DNA of 64,000 nucleotides from Dactylosporangium roseum. Lineage in GTDB: Bacteria > Actinomycetota > Actinomycetes > Mycobacteriales > Micromonosporaceae. The first letter of the stretch is position 1. Every line of letters begins with the position of its first letter. The stretch is from assembly GCF_025264685.1 (NCBI RefSeq), contig NZ_CP073721.1:673001-737000 (forward strand). Reading direction: 5' to 3'. The notes under the pieces were generated by a model, which saw nothing but the letters and a program-made list of their open reading frames with translations, had not been told where the DNA came from and ran no database searches. The position numbers and the translations under genes were made by a program. This document shows positions 36,006-44,914 of this stretch, piece by piece.

Positions 36006-37070
36006 GTGACCACGCCGCCAGCACCACGGGTTGTTCTGGTGACCGGGGTGGGCCGCTACCTCGGCGCGCGCCTGGCCGCCCGGCTCGCCGCCGATCCGCG
36101 CATCGAGCGGGTCATCGGCATCGACGCCGCAACACCGTCCGGCGAGCTCGCCGAGGTGCTGGTCGACGTCGACGTCCATCAGGTCGACCTCAGGACCCCC
36201 GGGGTGCTGAGGGTGATGGTCGGCGCCCGGGTCGAGGCGGTGGCGCACCTCGCCGTCGCCACCGCGGCGGATCAGCAGGGCGGCCGAGCGGCGATGAAGG
36301 AGCTCAACGTCATCGGCACGATGCAGCTCCTGGCCGCCTGCCAGCAGGCGACCATGCTGCGGAAGCTGGTCGTCCGCTCGTCCACGGCTGCCTACGGTGC
36401 GTCGTTCCGCGACCCCGCGATCTTCATGGAGGACACCGAGCCGCGGGAGATCCCGCGCGGTGGCTTCGCCAAGGACGTGCTCGACATCGAGGGCTACGTG
36501 CGGGGCTTCCGCCGGCGCCGTCCCGACGTCGAGGCCACCGTGCTGCGGTTCGCGCCGTTCATCGGCTCGACCGTCGACACCCGGCTGACACGCTACTTCG
36601 CCCAGCCGTTCGTGCCGACCGTGTTCGGGCGCGACCCCCGGTTGCAGTTCCTGCACGTCGAGGACGCGTTCGAGGTCCTGCACCGCTCGGTCGTCGAGGC
36701 GCATCCGGGCACCTTCAACGTGGCCGGGGGCGGCACACTGACCCTGTCGCAGGCGGTCCGGCGGGCCGGCCGGGTGACGGTCCCTGTGCTGGAGCCGGGG
36801 CTCAACGCGCTGGCCGGCATCGGTCGAGCCGGAGTGTCGCTCGACCAGGTCGACCTGTTCGTCCACGGCCGGGTGGTCGACACCACGCGCCTGATCCGCG
36901 AGTTCGGCTTCACCCCGCGTACCACTGCGGAGGCGTTCGCCGAGTTCGTGCAGAGCCGCCGCGACGGTGAGCTGCTGCCCGCGGATACGATTCGCTCGGT
37001 CGAGCAGGCACTGCTCGAAGGATTCCGCCGGACCCGTGCGGCCCGCGCCGCGTTGGAGAGTGGCGAATGA
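36006..37070 (+). CDS. NAD-dependent epimerase/dehydratase (Rv0501/GalE2-like)
   Basis: A 354-residue extended SDR: TGVGRYLGARLAARL nucleotide-binding region, VRSSTAAYGAS, but the canonical YxxxK is not obvious (the nearest region reads GGFAKDVLDIEGYV), so activity as a sugar epimerase is uncertain. Conserved after bldC-bS22 in actinobacteria. GTG 36006 has GGAACGGAG upstream. Its stop is the ATGA of a short start-junction repeat leading into the acyltransferase gene. Confidence 0.78.
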   Translation: MTTPPAPRVVLVTGVGRYLGARLAARLAADPRIERVIGIDAATPSGELAEVLVDVDVHQVDLRTPGVLRVMVGARVEAVAHLAVATAADQQGGRAAMKELNVIGTMQLLAACQQATMLRKLVVRSSTAAYGASFRDPAIFMEDTEPREIPRGGFAKDVLDIEGYVRGFRRRRPDVEATVLRFAPFIGSTVDTRLTRYFAQPFVPTVFGRDPRLQFLHVEDAFEVLHRSVVEAHPGTFNVAGGGTLTLSQAVRRAGRVTVPVLEPGLNALAGIGRAGVSLDQVDLFVHGRVVDTTRLIREFGFTPRTTAEAFAEFVQSRRDGELLPADTIRSVEQALLEGFRRTRAARAALESGE

Positions 37071-37091
37071 CCGGAGCGGAGCGGAGGACGC
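37067..37091 (+). repeat. Short start-junction repeat
   Basis: ATGA (37067-37070) overlaps the epimerase stop; CCGGAGCGGAGCGGAGGACG follows, then a second ATGA that starts the next gene (37092). A 10-codon mini-ORF from 37067 ends at 37099, overlapping the new start. It looks like a shortened member of the 16355/34092 family. Confidence 0.6.
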
Positions 37092-37952
37092 ATGACTGAC
37101 CCTGGTCTTCCTGACGTGTGGGACGACCGGGTCGCCGGGGCGCTGGCCTTCCTTCGCGAGCGCCTCACCGGCGACTACGAGATCGACGGCTTCGGCTTCG
37201 ACCGCCACCTCACCGACAGCGTCTTCCTGCCGGCGCTGCGCCCGCTGTACAAGCAGTGGTTCCGCACCGAGGTCTCCGGCGTGGAAAACCTGCCGAAGGA
37301 GGGCGCCGCGCTCGTCGTCGCCAACCACTCCGGCACGCTCGCGCTCGACGCGATGATGCTCTCGGTGGCCGTCCACGACGAGACGCCCGCCCGGCGCTAC
37401 CTCCGCCTGCTCGGCGCCGACCTGGTCTTCCGCATGCCGGTCGTGTCGGAGGTGGCGCGCAAGTCCGGCGCCACGCTGGCGTGCAACCCCGACGCCGAGC
37501 GGCTGCTGTCGGAGGGTGAGCTCGTCGGCGTGTTCCCGGAGGGCTTCAAGGGCGTCGGCAAGCCCTTCGCCGAGCGGTACAAGCTCCAGCGCTTCGGCCG
37601 CGGCGGTTTCGTCTCCGCCGCGCTGCGCACCGGCACGCCGATCGTGCCGGTGTCGATCATCGGCGCCGAGGAGATCTACCCGCTCCTCGCCGACATCCGC
37701 CCGCTCGCCCGGCTGCTCGGCGCACCGTACTTCCCGGTGACGCCCACGTTCCCGTGGCTCGGCCCGCTGGGGCTGATCCCGCTGCCGAGCAAGTGGCTGA
37801 TCGAGTTCGGCGAGCCCATCCCCACTGCGGGGTACGCTGACTCGGCCGACGACCCGATGGTGGTCTTCAACCTCTCCGACCAGGTGCGCGAGACGATCCA
37901 GCAGACGCTCTACAAGCTGCTCGACCGCCGCCCGGACGCGTTCTCCGCCTGA
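37092..37952 (+). CDS. PlsC-like 1-acylglycerol-3-phosphate acyltransferase (Rv0502-like)
   Basis: A 286-residue acyltransferase with the NHSGTLALD (NHxxxxD) catalytic motif near residue 78 and FPEGFKG substrate-binding motif near residue 140. It acylates a lysophospholipid or related glycerolipid at the membrane. ATG 37092 uses the GGAGCGGAGG run of the upstream repeat as ribosome-binding site. Confidence 0.85.
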   Translation: MTDPGLPDVWDDRVAGALAFLRERLTGDYEIDGFGFDRHLTDSVFLPALRPLYKQWFRTEVSGVENLPKEGAALVVANHSGTLALDAMMLSVAVHDETPARRYLRLLGADLVFRMPVVSEVARKSGATLACNPDAERLLSEGELVGVFPEGFKGVGKPFAERYKLQRFGRGGFVSAALRTGTPIVPVSIIGAEEIYPLLADIRPLARLLGAPYFPVTPTFPWLGPLGLIPLPSKWLIEFGEPIPTAGYADSADDPMVVFNLSDQVRETIQQTLYKLLDRRPDAFSA

Positions 37953-38000
37953 TCCCTGCTGTCTTCGTCGGGGCTCACGCCCCCGTCAACCGGCGGCCGG

Positions 38001-38963
38001 TCAGGCCTGCGGCGCGGTCTCCGGCGTGGGTTGGGTCGGGGTGCGGCGGCGGCGCTTGCGCATTGCGGTCGCCGTTGCGAAGCCGCCGATCACGACGCCG
38101 GTGGCGAGGGCCGTCGGGATCGCGATCTTCGCCGCCTTGCGGCCGGTGCGGAAGTCGCGGATCTCCCAGCCCCGCTTGCGGGCCTCGCGGCGCAGCGCCG
38201 GATCCGGGTTCACCGCCACCGCATATCCCACCGTTGACAGCATCGGAGTGTCGTTCACCGAGTCGCTGTACGCCGCGCAGCGTGCCAGGTCCAGGCCCTC
38301 GGCCAGCGCGAGCGTCCGGATCGCGGACGCCTTCTCGGGACCGTGCATGAGGTCGCCGACCAGCCGACCGGTGTAGACGCCGTCCTCGACCTCCGCCACG
38401 GTGCCGATCGCTCCGGTCAGGCCGAGCCGCGCGGCGATGATCCGGCCCAGCTCGACCGGTGCGGCGGTGACCAGCCAGACCCGCTGACCGGCGTCGAGGT
38501 GTAGCTGGGCCAGCGCCAGCGTGCCCGCCCAGATCCGGTCGGCCATCAGCTCGTCGAAGATCTCCTCGCAGAGCCGCTCCATGTCCTCGACCCGCCATCC
38601 GGCGATGAAGGCCAGTGCGGCGGACTTGGCGTTGGAGACCGTGCCGGCGTGCTCCGACGCCAGCAGCCGGAAGCGCGCCTGCTGGTACGCGAAGCGCAGC
38701 AGATCGGCGCTCGTGAAGTACTTCCGCTTGGCGAGACCGCGGGCGAAGTAGTAGATCGACGCGCCCTGCATCATCGTGTTGTCGACGTCGAAGAAGGCCG
38801 CGGCGGCCGGGTCGGCCGGAACCTCGAGCGCAGCCTCCACCTCGGCCGCCGCCCAGCCGGCCGCAGACGCCACGACCCGGCCCGGCGGCCGTTTGCGCCG
38901 TAACGCCGAAGGTCGGATCGGCATGCGTCTGCCCCCTCGTCTGTCCTCGACGGTCTCATCCAA
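38001..38963 (-). CDS. HAD-IB family phosphatase (SerB1-like) with C-terminal membrane helix
   Basis: A 320-residue HAD-IB protein: motif I FFDVDNTMM near residue 58, helical cap, motif III/IV YSDSVNDTPML. After RDFRTGRKAAK comes one hydrophobic helix (IAIPTALATGVVIGGFATAT) and a basic tail, so it is probably membrane-tethered. Phosphoserine or lysophospholipid phosphatase activity is possible; next to the acyltransferase gene, a lipid role is attractive. MPIRPSA (38924) is an alternative start. Confidence 0.82.
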   Translation of the reverse strand: MDETVEDRRGGRRMPIRPSALRRKRPPGRVVASAAGWAAAEVEAALEVPADPAAAAFFDVDNTMMQGASIYYFARGLAKRKYFTSADLLRFAYQQARFRLLASEHAGTVSNAKSAALAFIAGWRVEDMERLCEEIFDELMADRIWAGTLALAQLHLDAGQRVWLVTAAPVELGRIIAARLGLTGAIGTVAEVEDGVYTGRLVGDLMHGPEKASAIRTLALAEGLDLARCAAYSDSVNDTPMLSTVGYAVAVNPDPALRREARKRGWEIRDFRTGRKAAKIAIPTALATGVVIGGFATATAMRKRRRRTPTQPTPETAPQA

Positions 38964-38991
38964 CTGACCAACGGTACCGGCCCTGAACGCT

Positions 38992-39024
38992 GACAGGGCC
39001 CGGTGTCGTACACCGGGCCCTGTC
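38992..39024 (-). terminator. 15-bp perfect stem terminator after the rsbN-like gene
   Basis: GACAGGGCCCGGTGT (38992-39006) and its reverse complement (39010-39024) enclose a 3-nt loop. It follows the stop of the DUF5667 gene by 32 nt in the direction of transcription and precedes the HAD gene start (38963). No U-tract. Confidence 0.75.
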
Positions 39025-39056
39025 GTGTTCTGGAAACCGCCCTCAGCCGAACAAGG

Positions 39057-40163
39057 TCAGCCGAACAGCCAGTCGAGCAGGCCCTTCGGGGACTTCGACG
39101 GCGCCGGTGACGGCTGCGGACCGGGCGAGGCGGACGTCGACTCGGTGGGGGAGCTGTCGACGACCACGCCGTTGCTGACCGTCGGCGTCGGCCGCTCGCC
39201 CGTGGTGCCGTTGTGGCCCGCGTTGCTCGGCTGCGGTCCGCCGGGCGGCTGGACGTTGTTCTTCTGCCCGCCCGGCTTGCACGCCGAACTGTTCGGCACC
39301 GGGCCGAGCTTGTCGGCCGCCGACGTGGCATTCGAGCCGCACTTGAGCAGCGGGCGCAGTGCCTTGGACCGGCGGTCGATCTCCTCGAGCAGCGTGACCG
39401 ACTGGGTCACCCGGGTCCGGGCGTCGCCGCTGCTCGACGTGAGCAGCTTCTCGGCCACGGTCCGCTGGGCGCCGGCGAACGACTCGATGGCGTCGAGTGC
39501 CGCGGCCTCCTTGCGGGCGGTGGCCGTGGTGGTCAGCAACCGGACGCCTTCCAGTGTCTCGTTGTCCATGTCGTCGAGCACCGAGGTCAGGCCGTTCGGG
39601 TCCTTGACCGCATGGGCCTCGTCGAGGCGGGTGCGGGCGAACTCGAGGTACAACTGCCCACGGCTGATGTCCGAGCCGGCCAGCGCGAGCTGGGCCTTCT
39701 CGGTGGAGCGCTTGACGGTGTACAGAGCGTCACCGGGGATCGCGTCGCCGCTGGCTGCCGACATGCCCGACAGGGCCAGCGTGCCGGCGGCCAGGCCGAC
39801 GACGATGGCACCGCGGGTGCGGGTACGGCGGCTGACCGCGGGGCGGCTGCCTGCGGGCCGGCGCAGCGAACGGATGCCCGAACGCCGGGCGGTCTCGGGT
39901 TCCGGGTCCTCGGCGGTGACCCCGATCCCTTCCCGTTCGGCAGTGGCCAGCAGCATGGCCCGCAGACCGTCGCGGAACTCCTGCTGAGCCTCGACCTTGA
40001 CCGGCATCTCGGAAAGTCGCTGGCCGACCGACACCAGGTCGGCCAGGGAATCGTCGAACGTTGACCTCGTACGGTGCCGTCGGGCCCCCGCAGCCTCGTC
40101 CAGGAGCTGAGCGAACCGCTCAGCTCGCCGACGATGGAAGACGGAGCCAATCACCTGAGGCAC
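39057..40163 (-). CDS. rsbN: DUF5667 membrane protein, RsbN-like anti-sigma factor of BldN
   Basis: A 368-residue single-pass protein: cytoplasmic N-terminal region (1-115) with an arginine-rich start (HRRRAERFAQLLDEAA), a transmembrane helix (GAIVVGLAAGTLALSGM), then the DUF5667 extracellular helical domain (GDALYTVKRSTEKAQLAL) and a Pro/Ser-rich C-terminus. In Streptomyces the gene downstream of bldN encodes the membrane anti-sigma RsbN; position and topology fit that role here. GTG 40163 is preceded by GAAGGGGGG. Separated from bldN by 160 bp. Confidence 0.65.
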   Translation of the reverse strand: MPQVIGSVFHRRRAERFAQLLDEAAGARRHRTRSTFDDSLADLVSVGQRLSEMPVKVEAQQEFRDGLRAMLLATAEREGIGVTAEDPEPETARRSGIRSLRRPAGSRPAVSRRTRTRGAIVVGLAAGTLALSGMSAASGDAIPGDALYTVKRSTEKAQLALAGSDISRGQLYLEFARTRLDEAHAVKDPNGLTSVLDDMDNETLEGVRLLTTTATARKEAAALDAIESFAGAQRTVAEKLLTSSSGDARTRVTQSVTLLEEIDRRSKALRPLLKCGSNATSAADKLGPVPNSSACKPGGQKNNVQPPGGPQPSNAGHNGTTGERPTPTVSNGVVVDSSPTESTSASPGPQPSPAPSKSPKGLLDWLFG

Positions 40164-40323
40164 CCCCCTTCGCTGATCGCGTCACTCAGGCGCGGCAGGG
40201 CAGCGGGATGGTGGGCCACCGCGTCCGCCGTGCGCCATGCCGACGGTCGCACCAGGACCAACGGTGCAGGGCGGAGGCTGGTTACGGCGCCGCGGGCGGC
40301 ACTGTGACCAGAGGTGACAGGGG

Positions 40324-41241
40324 TCACGGTTGGAATCCGTCGGGCAGAAGCCGTGCGAGCGCGCGCACCGCACGGTACTGCAACGCTTTGATCGCTCCCT
40401 CGTTCTTGCTCATGGCCTGCGCGGTCTCCGCGACGGAGAACCCGTGCAGGAACCGCAGCACGATGCACTCCTGCTGCTCGGGGTTGAGCTGTTTGACGGC
40501 CTTGAGCAGGTCCACGTTGGTGATGTGGTCGATGACCGCCGCCTCCGGGCTGCCCTCGGGGCCCCGGTCGGGCCGGTCCGCGTCGAGGACGTCACCCGTG
40601 GTGACCTCGAGCCGGTACCGCCCGGACTTGAAGTGGTCGGCGACCAGGTTGCGCGCGATGGTGACCAGCCAGGCGCCGAGGTCACGGCCCTGCCAGGTGA
40701 AGCTGCCGATGCGCTTCAACGCGCGCAGGAACGTGTCGGCCGTGAGGTCCTCGGCGAGCTGCCGGTTGCCCACCCGGAAGTACACGAAGCGGAAGACCGT
40801 GTCGAAGTACCGGTCGTAGAGGAGACCGAATGCCTGCCCGTCGCCGGCCTGGGCCCGCTCGATGAGCGCCCACACCTCCGACGCTGGGTCGCCGCGGTCG
40901 GGCCGCGGCGGTGGCGGTGCCGGCTCGCTCGGCCCGGTATCGGTGAGCGTGTCCGTGCCGGCGAGCACGGCGGTCGGGAGCGGCACCGTGTCCTCGCCCA
41001 GCAGGCCCGCACCGGCGCCACCGGCAGGTCTGCCGTTCAGCCCACCGTTGGGTCTGGCGTTCGAGGCCGGACCCGGGCGGGCCGGAGCCTCGTTGGTGTG
41101 TGGGCGCCCGCGGGTGCGTGGGACGCTGCCGCCTTCGCCTCGGATCACCGTGGTGAACATGTCGTGCATCGAGTCCCGCAGCATCGACAGCCCATCGGCG
41201 AGTGCGTGCTCGGCGCTGAACACGTGCTGGTAACCGCTCAT
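40324..41241 (-). CDS. bldN: Developmental ECF sigma factor BldN (AdsA) with long N-terminal extension
   Basis: A 305-residue ECF sigma. The sigma core (from about residue 122) holds AFGLLYDRYFDTVFRFVYFR, TFTWQGRDLGAWLVTIARNL without the first T, KSGRYRLEVTTGDVLDA and the region 4 block MSKNEGAIKALQYRAVRALA, closely matching remembered Streptomyces BldN. The first 120 residues are low-complexity and correspond to the pro-sequence that is cleaved in Streptomyces. Target genes there are chaplins and rodlins. ATG 41241 overlaps a 16-codon upstream ORF with a strong Shine-Dalgarno. Confidence 0.88.
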   Translation of the reverse strand: MSGYQHVFSAEHALADGLSMLRDSMHDMFTTVIRGEGGSVPRTRGRPHTNEAPARPGPASNARPNGGLNGRPAGGAGAGLLGEDTVPLPTAVLAGTDTLTDTGPSEPAPPPPRPDRGDPASEVWALIERAQAGDGQAFGLLYDRYFDTVFRFVYFRVGNRQLAEDLTADTFLRALKRIGSFTWQGRDLGAWLVTIARNLVADHFKSGRYRLEVTTGDVLDADRPDRGPEGSPEAAVIDHITNVDLLKAVKQLNPEQQECIVLRFLHGFSVAETAQAMSKNEGAIKALQYRAVRALARLLPDGFQP

Positions 41242-41288
41242 GCTTCGTAAGCCAGACCAGTAGGCTTATTCGGCGCGATCACGGGCAC
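41238..41288 (-). CDS. 16-codon upstream ORF coupled to bldN
   Basis: AGGAGG followed by 5 nt precedes GTG 41288, which opens a frame reading VPVIAPNKPTGLAYEA and stops in an ATGA overlap with the bldN start. bldN itself has only a weak GAAG upstream, so its translation may depend on this leader peptide. Support is purely from sequence layout. Confidence 0.4.
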   Translation of the reverse strand: MPVIAPNKPTGLAYEA

Positions 41289-41697
41289 TTCGGCCTCCTC
41301 GGGGTGAGGGGTATCAACTCGCAACAAATGGGGTGAGTCGACTTGGGTGATGATAGGTCTGGCGTCACCCGCGTGTGGTCGCCTCCTGGCGTGGAGGCAC
41401 AATTCTTTCCACGGATCGGTGTGCGACCGGCGCACATGCTGTCCGTCACGTCCCGGCGACACGCCGTACGACACGCCGAGAAAACGGCGAAACGGGTCGT
41501 AATCGCCTCGCTATTGCTTGGGTGCGACGCGCGCATTGCACACGAACGAGTGGACCGTTACTCAGTCGGCGTGTCGCCGGTCTGGCGCTCCGCACGACTG
41601 CGTTAGGGCACCATGCCACGGGACAGGGTGATTGGTGACGGGTGAACTCTCAGACGCTCGCGCATCACCCTTCCGGGCTGTGTCAGACTCAGCGACC
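41289..41697. other. bldN / acyl-CoA ligase divergent regulatory region
   Basis: About 409 bp with no convincing gene. It must hold the bldN promoter (minus strand) and that of the AMP ligase (plus strand; CAGACT at 41684-41689 is a weak -10, 8 nt before GTG 41698). Several open frames cross it without recognisable domains. Confidence 0.5.
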
Positions 41698-43224
41698 GTG
41701 CAGGACGTTTCCAACTTCGCGGATCTGGTCCGGCGCGCGGCCGCCGGGAACGGCGACCGGCCGGCCCTGCGGTCGCATGACACGGTCGTCTCCTGGACCG
41801 AACTCGACCGGCAGGTCGACGCCGTAGCCACCCACCTGGTCGCCCTCGACCTGCCGGCTGACCAGCACGGACGCCCCCGCGTCGCGATCGCGCTGCCCAA
41901 CGTGCCGGAGTTCGCCGCCGTCTTCTTCGGCGTGCTGCGCGCCGGCCTCGTCGCCGTGCCGGTCAACCCCGCCTATACCCCACGGGAACTGGCCCACGTC
42001 TTCGCCGACTCCGGCGCCGCCGTCCTCGTCGCCACGCAGTCGGTGTCCGAAGCCCTGGGCGCCGAGGGCCCTTTCCACCGGTACACCCTGGGCCGGAACC
42101 TCGCCGAACTGCTCGCCGGTGGCACGGCGGAGACCAGGAGTGGCGCGCCCGGGCCGGACCGGTCCGGGCGCGGCGAGGACCTGGCGGTGCTGCTCTACAC
42201 CTCCGGCACCGGCGGCGCGCCGAAGGGCGCCATGCTGCCGCATCGCGCGCTGCTGGCCAACCACGCCCAGCTCGCGCAGCTCGACCCGCCGCCGGTCGCC
42301 GGCGACGACGTGCTGTTGCTGGCCGTGCCGCTCTTCCACGCGTACGGGCTGAACTCCGGCCTCGGCGCGGTGGCGTACCACGGCGCGTGCGGTGTGCTGG
42401 TCGAGCGCTTCGATCCGGCCGACGCGCTCGACACCATCACCCGGCACGGCGTGACCGGCGTCGTCGGCGTGCCGCCGATGTTCGTCGCCTGGTCGCTGAT
42501 GGGCGAGCCGCTCACCCGCGCCTGGGCCGGGGTGCGCCTCGCGGTCTGCGGCGCGTCTCCGTTGGACCCGGCGGCCGAGCGGCGATTCGCCGAGGCGACG
42601 GGGAAGCCTGTGCACCAGGGGTACGGGCTGACGGAGGCCGCGCCGGTGCTCACGAGCACCCTGGCGAGTCCCACCGGCAAACCGGGATCCATCGGTCGGG
42701 CGATCCCCGGCGTCGAGCTCAAGCTCGTGGACGCCGACGGCGCCGAGATGCTGCTCGACGAGGACGACGAGGTGCGCACCGACCCCGGCGAGATCGTGGC
42801 CCGCGGACGGAATCTCTTCCTGGGGTACTGGCCGGACGCCGCCGGCGGACCCGGTGCTGACGGCTGGTGGTCGACCGGGGACGTCGCCTACGCCGACGAG
42901 GGCGGCGACCTGTTCATCGTCGACCGGCTCGGCGACCTGATCCTGGTCAGCGGCTTCAACGTCTACCCGCACGAGATCGAGATGGTGCTGGAGTCGCACG
43001 AGGCCGTGCTGGAGGCTGCCGCGGTCGGTGTGCCGCATCCGTACACCGGGCAGACCGTCAAGGCCATCGTCGTGCGCCGGCCCGGCTCGCAGGTGACCGC
43101 CGAGGAACTCATCGCACACTGCGAGCGGAACCTGGCAAGGTTCAAATGCCCGACGGCCGTCGAGTTCGTGGCGGAGTTGCCGCACTCGGCGACCGGCAAG
43201 ATCCGGAAGGCGGCACTGCGATGA
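41698..43224 (+). CDS. AMP-dependent acyl-CoA synthetase/ligase
   Basis: A 508-residue ANL-superfamily enzyme activating a carboxylate, probably a fatty acid, to its CoA ester via an adenylate. Motifs: LLYTSGTGGAPKGAMLPH (A3), GYGLTEAAP (A5), GWWSTGDVAY (A7), DRLGDLILVSGFNVYPHEIE (A8) and the catalytic lysine in ATGKIRKAAL (A10). The frame opens at 41632, but GTG 41698 (VQDVSNFADLV) matches the family start. ATGA overlap with the glutaredoxin gene. Confidence 0.85.
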   Translation: MQDVSNFADLVRRAAAGNGDRPALRSHDTVVSWTELDRQVDAVATHLVALDLPADQHGRPRVAIALPNVPEFAAVFFGVLRAGLVAVPVNPAYTPRELAHVFADSGAAVLVATQSVSEALGAEGPFHRYTLGRNLAELLAGGTAETRSGAPGPDRSGRGEDLAVLLYTSGTGGAPKGAMLPHRALLANHAQLAQLDPPPVAGDDVLLLAVPLFHAYGLNSGLGAVAYHGACGVLVERFDPADALDTITRHGVTGVVGVPPMFVAWSLMGEPLTRAWAGVRLAVCGASPLDPAAERRFAEATGKPVHQGYGLTEAAPVLTSTLASPTGKPGSIGRAIPGVELKLVDADGAEMLLDEDDEVRTDPGEIVARGRNLFLGYWPDAAGGPGADGWWSTGDVAYADEGGDLFIVDRLGDLILVSGFNVYPHEIEMVLESHEAVLEAAAVGVPHPYTGQTVKAIVVRRPGSQVTAEELIAHCERNLARFKCPTAVEFVAELPHSATGKIRKAALR

Positions 43225-43466
43225 GGCTCACCCTGTTGACCCGGCCCGGCTGTCACCTGTGTGACGTGGCCAAGGAAGCGATGGCGCGGGTCGCCGCCGC
43301 CACCGGGGAAGAGTGGGCCGAGGTCGACATCACCGGTGACGAGGCGCTGGAGGACGAGTACGGCTTCCGCATCCCGGTGGTGCTCCTCGACGGCAAGGAG
43401 CACGGCTACTGGCGGGTCGAAGAGGACCGCCTGCTCCGTGACATCCGGCTATCCTCACCCGGGTGA
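43221..43466 (+). CDS. Glutaredoxin-family thiol protein (Rv0508-like)
   Basis: An 81-residue thioredoxin-fold protein with the redox motif TRPGCHLCD (CxxC) near residue 11 and the cis-proline region FRIPVVLLDG. Overlaps both neighbours (ATGA with the ligase, GTGA with the HAD gene). A mycothiol- or thioredoxin-dependent reductase by family; its position just before the haem operon is conserved in actinobacteria. Confidence 0.85.
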   Translation: MRLTLLTRPGCHLCDVAKEAMARVAAATGEEWAEVDITGDEALEDEYGFRIPVVLLDGKEHGYWRVEEDRLLRDIRLSSPG

Positions 43467-44092
43467 AGCACCTGGTTTGGGACTGGAACGGCACGCTCCT
43501 CGACGATCTGAAGCTTGTGGTCGACGCCACCAACGTCTGCCTGGCGACCGTGGGCGGGCCGGTGATCACCGCCGAGGACCACCGGCGCGACTTCCGCCGG
43601 CCGATCCTGGACTACTACGTGCACGTGCTCGAGCGGCCGGTCGACCAGGTCGAGTTCCAGTTGCTCGACGACGCCTTCCACGACGCGTACCGGCTCGGCA
43701 TGCAGCACGTGCGGCTCGCTCCGGACGCCCTGGAGGCGATCGGCAGGTGGTCCGGCACACAGTCGTTGCTGTCGATGTTCTTCCACGACGAGCTGCTGGT
43801 CGAGGTGGAGCGCCACGGGCTGAACGCCCGCCTGGCCCGGGTCGACGGCCTTCCCGGCACGGTCGGCGGCCACCGCAAGGCCACGTATCTCGAGCGGCAC
43901 CTGGCGGCCCTGGAGCTGGACCCGGCGAAGGTGGTGCTCATCGGCGACTCCGTCGACGACGACGACGCGGCCAGCTCGGTCGGCGCCTCGTGTGTGCTCT
44001 ATGCCGGCGGCTTCACCGACACCAGGCTGCTCGAGGCCACCGGGCTGCCGGTCGCTCACTCGCTGGTCGAGGCCGTGGAGCTGGCGCTGTAG
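43463..44092 (+). CDS. HAD-superfamily hydrolase
   Basis: A 209-residue HAD protein: motif I VWDWNGTLLDD (one Asp is replaced by Trp-Asp-Trp context typical of this subgroup), lysine in GGHRKATYLERH, and motif IV LIGDSVDDDDAASSVG. Phosphatase with unknown substrate. GTG 43463 overlaps the glutaredoxin stop yet is also 7 nt after TATCCT (43450-43455), so it may have its own leaderless promoter. Convergent with the response regulator. Confidence 0.8.
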   Translation: MKHLVWDWNGTLLDDLKLVVDATNVCLATVGGPVITAEDHRRDFRRPILDYYVHVLERPVDQVEFQLLDDAFHDAYRLGMQHVRLAPDALEAIGRWSGTQSLLSMFFHDELLVEVERHGLNARLARVDGLPGTVGGHRKATYLERHLAALELDPAKVVLIGDSVDDDDAASSVGASCVLYAGGFTDTRLLEATGLPVAHSLVEAVELAL

Positions 44093-44133
44093 CTCCTGGT
44101 TCACGACCGAGGCCCGCCGCGGCCCGGCCTCGG

Positions 44134-44778
44134 TCAGCTCTGCAGATAGGCGAGGACGGCGAGCACGCGGCGGTGCTGCTCGTCGTCCGGTGGCAGGTCC
44201 AGCTTGGTGAAGATGTTCTTGACGTGCTTCTCGACCGCGCCGTCGGTGACCACCAGTTTGCGGGCGATCGCCGTGTTGGACCTGCCCTCCGCCATCAGCC
44301 CGAGCACCTCCCGCTCCCGCGGAGTGAGGCTGCGCAGCGGATCGTCCCGGCGCCGGCGGACCAGCAACTGGGAGACCACTTCGGGGTCGAGGACGGTCGC
44401 CCCGGTGGCGACCCGCCGCACGGCGTCGAGGAACTCCGCCACCTCGGAGACCCGGTCCTTGAGCAGGTAGCCGACGGCGCCCGCGCGGTCGGCGAGCAGG
44501 TCGTCGGCGTACGACACCTCGACATACTGCGACAGGACGAGGATCGGCGTCCCGGGCACGCGGCGGCGCGCCTCGACGGCGGCGCGCAGCCCCTCGTCGG
44601 TGTGCGACGGCGGCATCCGGACGTCGACGATGGCGACCTCGGGTCGGCACTCGACGATCGCCTCGACCAGGCTGGGACCGTCTCCCACGGCAGCGACGAC
44701 GGTGTGACCGCTCTCTTCGAGCAGTCGCACGAGACCTTCTCTGAGCAGAACCGCATCATCCGCGACGACAACTCGCAC
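44134..44778 (-). CDS. NarL/LuxR-type response regulator
   Basis: A 214-residue regulator: receiver with phosphoacceptor Asp52 (AIVDVRMPP), conserved Lys in YLLKDRV, and a C-terminal LuxR HTH (LTPREREVLGLMAEGRSNTA, then IARKLVVTDGAVEKHV). Partner of the kinase at 44915, on the same strand 136 bp upstream. GTG 44778 follows TAGGAT by 6 nt on the minus strand, so it has its own leaderless start despite lying behind the kinase gene. Confidence 0.9.
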   Translation of the reverse strand: MRVVVADDAVLLREGLVRLLEESGHTVVAAVGDGPSLVEAIVECRPEVAIVDVRMPPSHTDEGLRAAVEARRRVPGTPILVLSQYVEVSYADDLLADRAGAVGYLLKDRVSEVAEFLDAVRRVATGATVLDPEVVSQLLVRRRRDDPLRSLTPREREVLGLMAEGRSNTAIARKLVVTDGAVEKHVKNIFTKLDLPPDDEQHRRVLAVLAYLQS

Positions 44779-44914
44779 GCGCAGATCCTATGCGCCCCGC
44801 GTATCAGGCCGTCGGCGCGCACGCTTCGATGGCTCGGCGGGCACCCCACCCCCGCGGTGCGCCCCGGCGACGACACCTCCGAGCCCCGCGCCCGAATTGT
44901 CGGTCATATCCGTG

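Noticed and set aside
35289..37376. 695-codon minus-strand open frame
   Set aside because: Covers bldC, bS22 and the epimerase on the opposite strand; a high-GC shadow.
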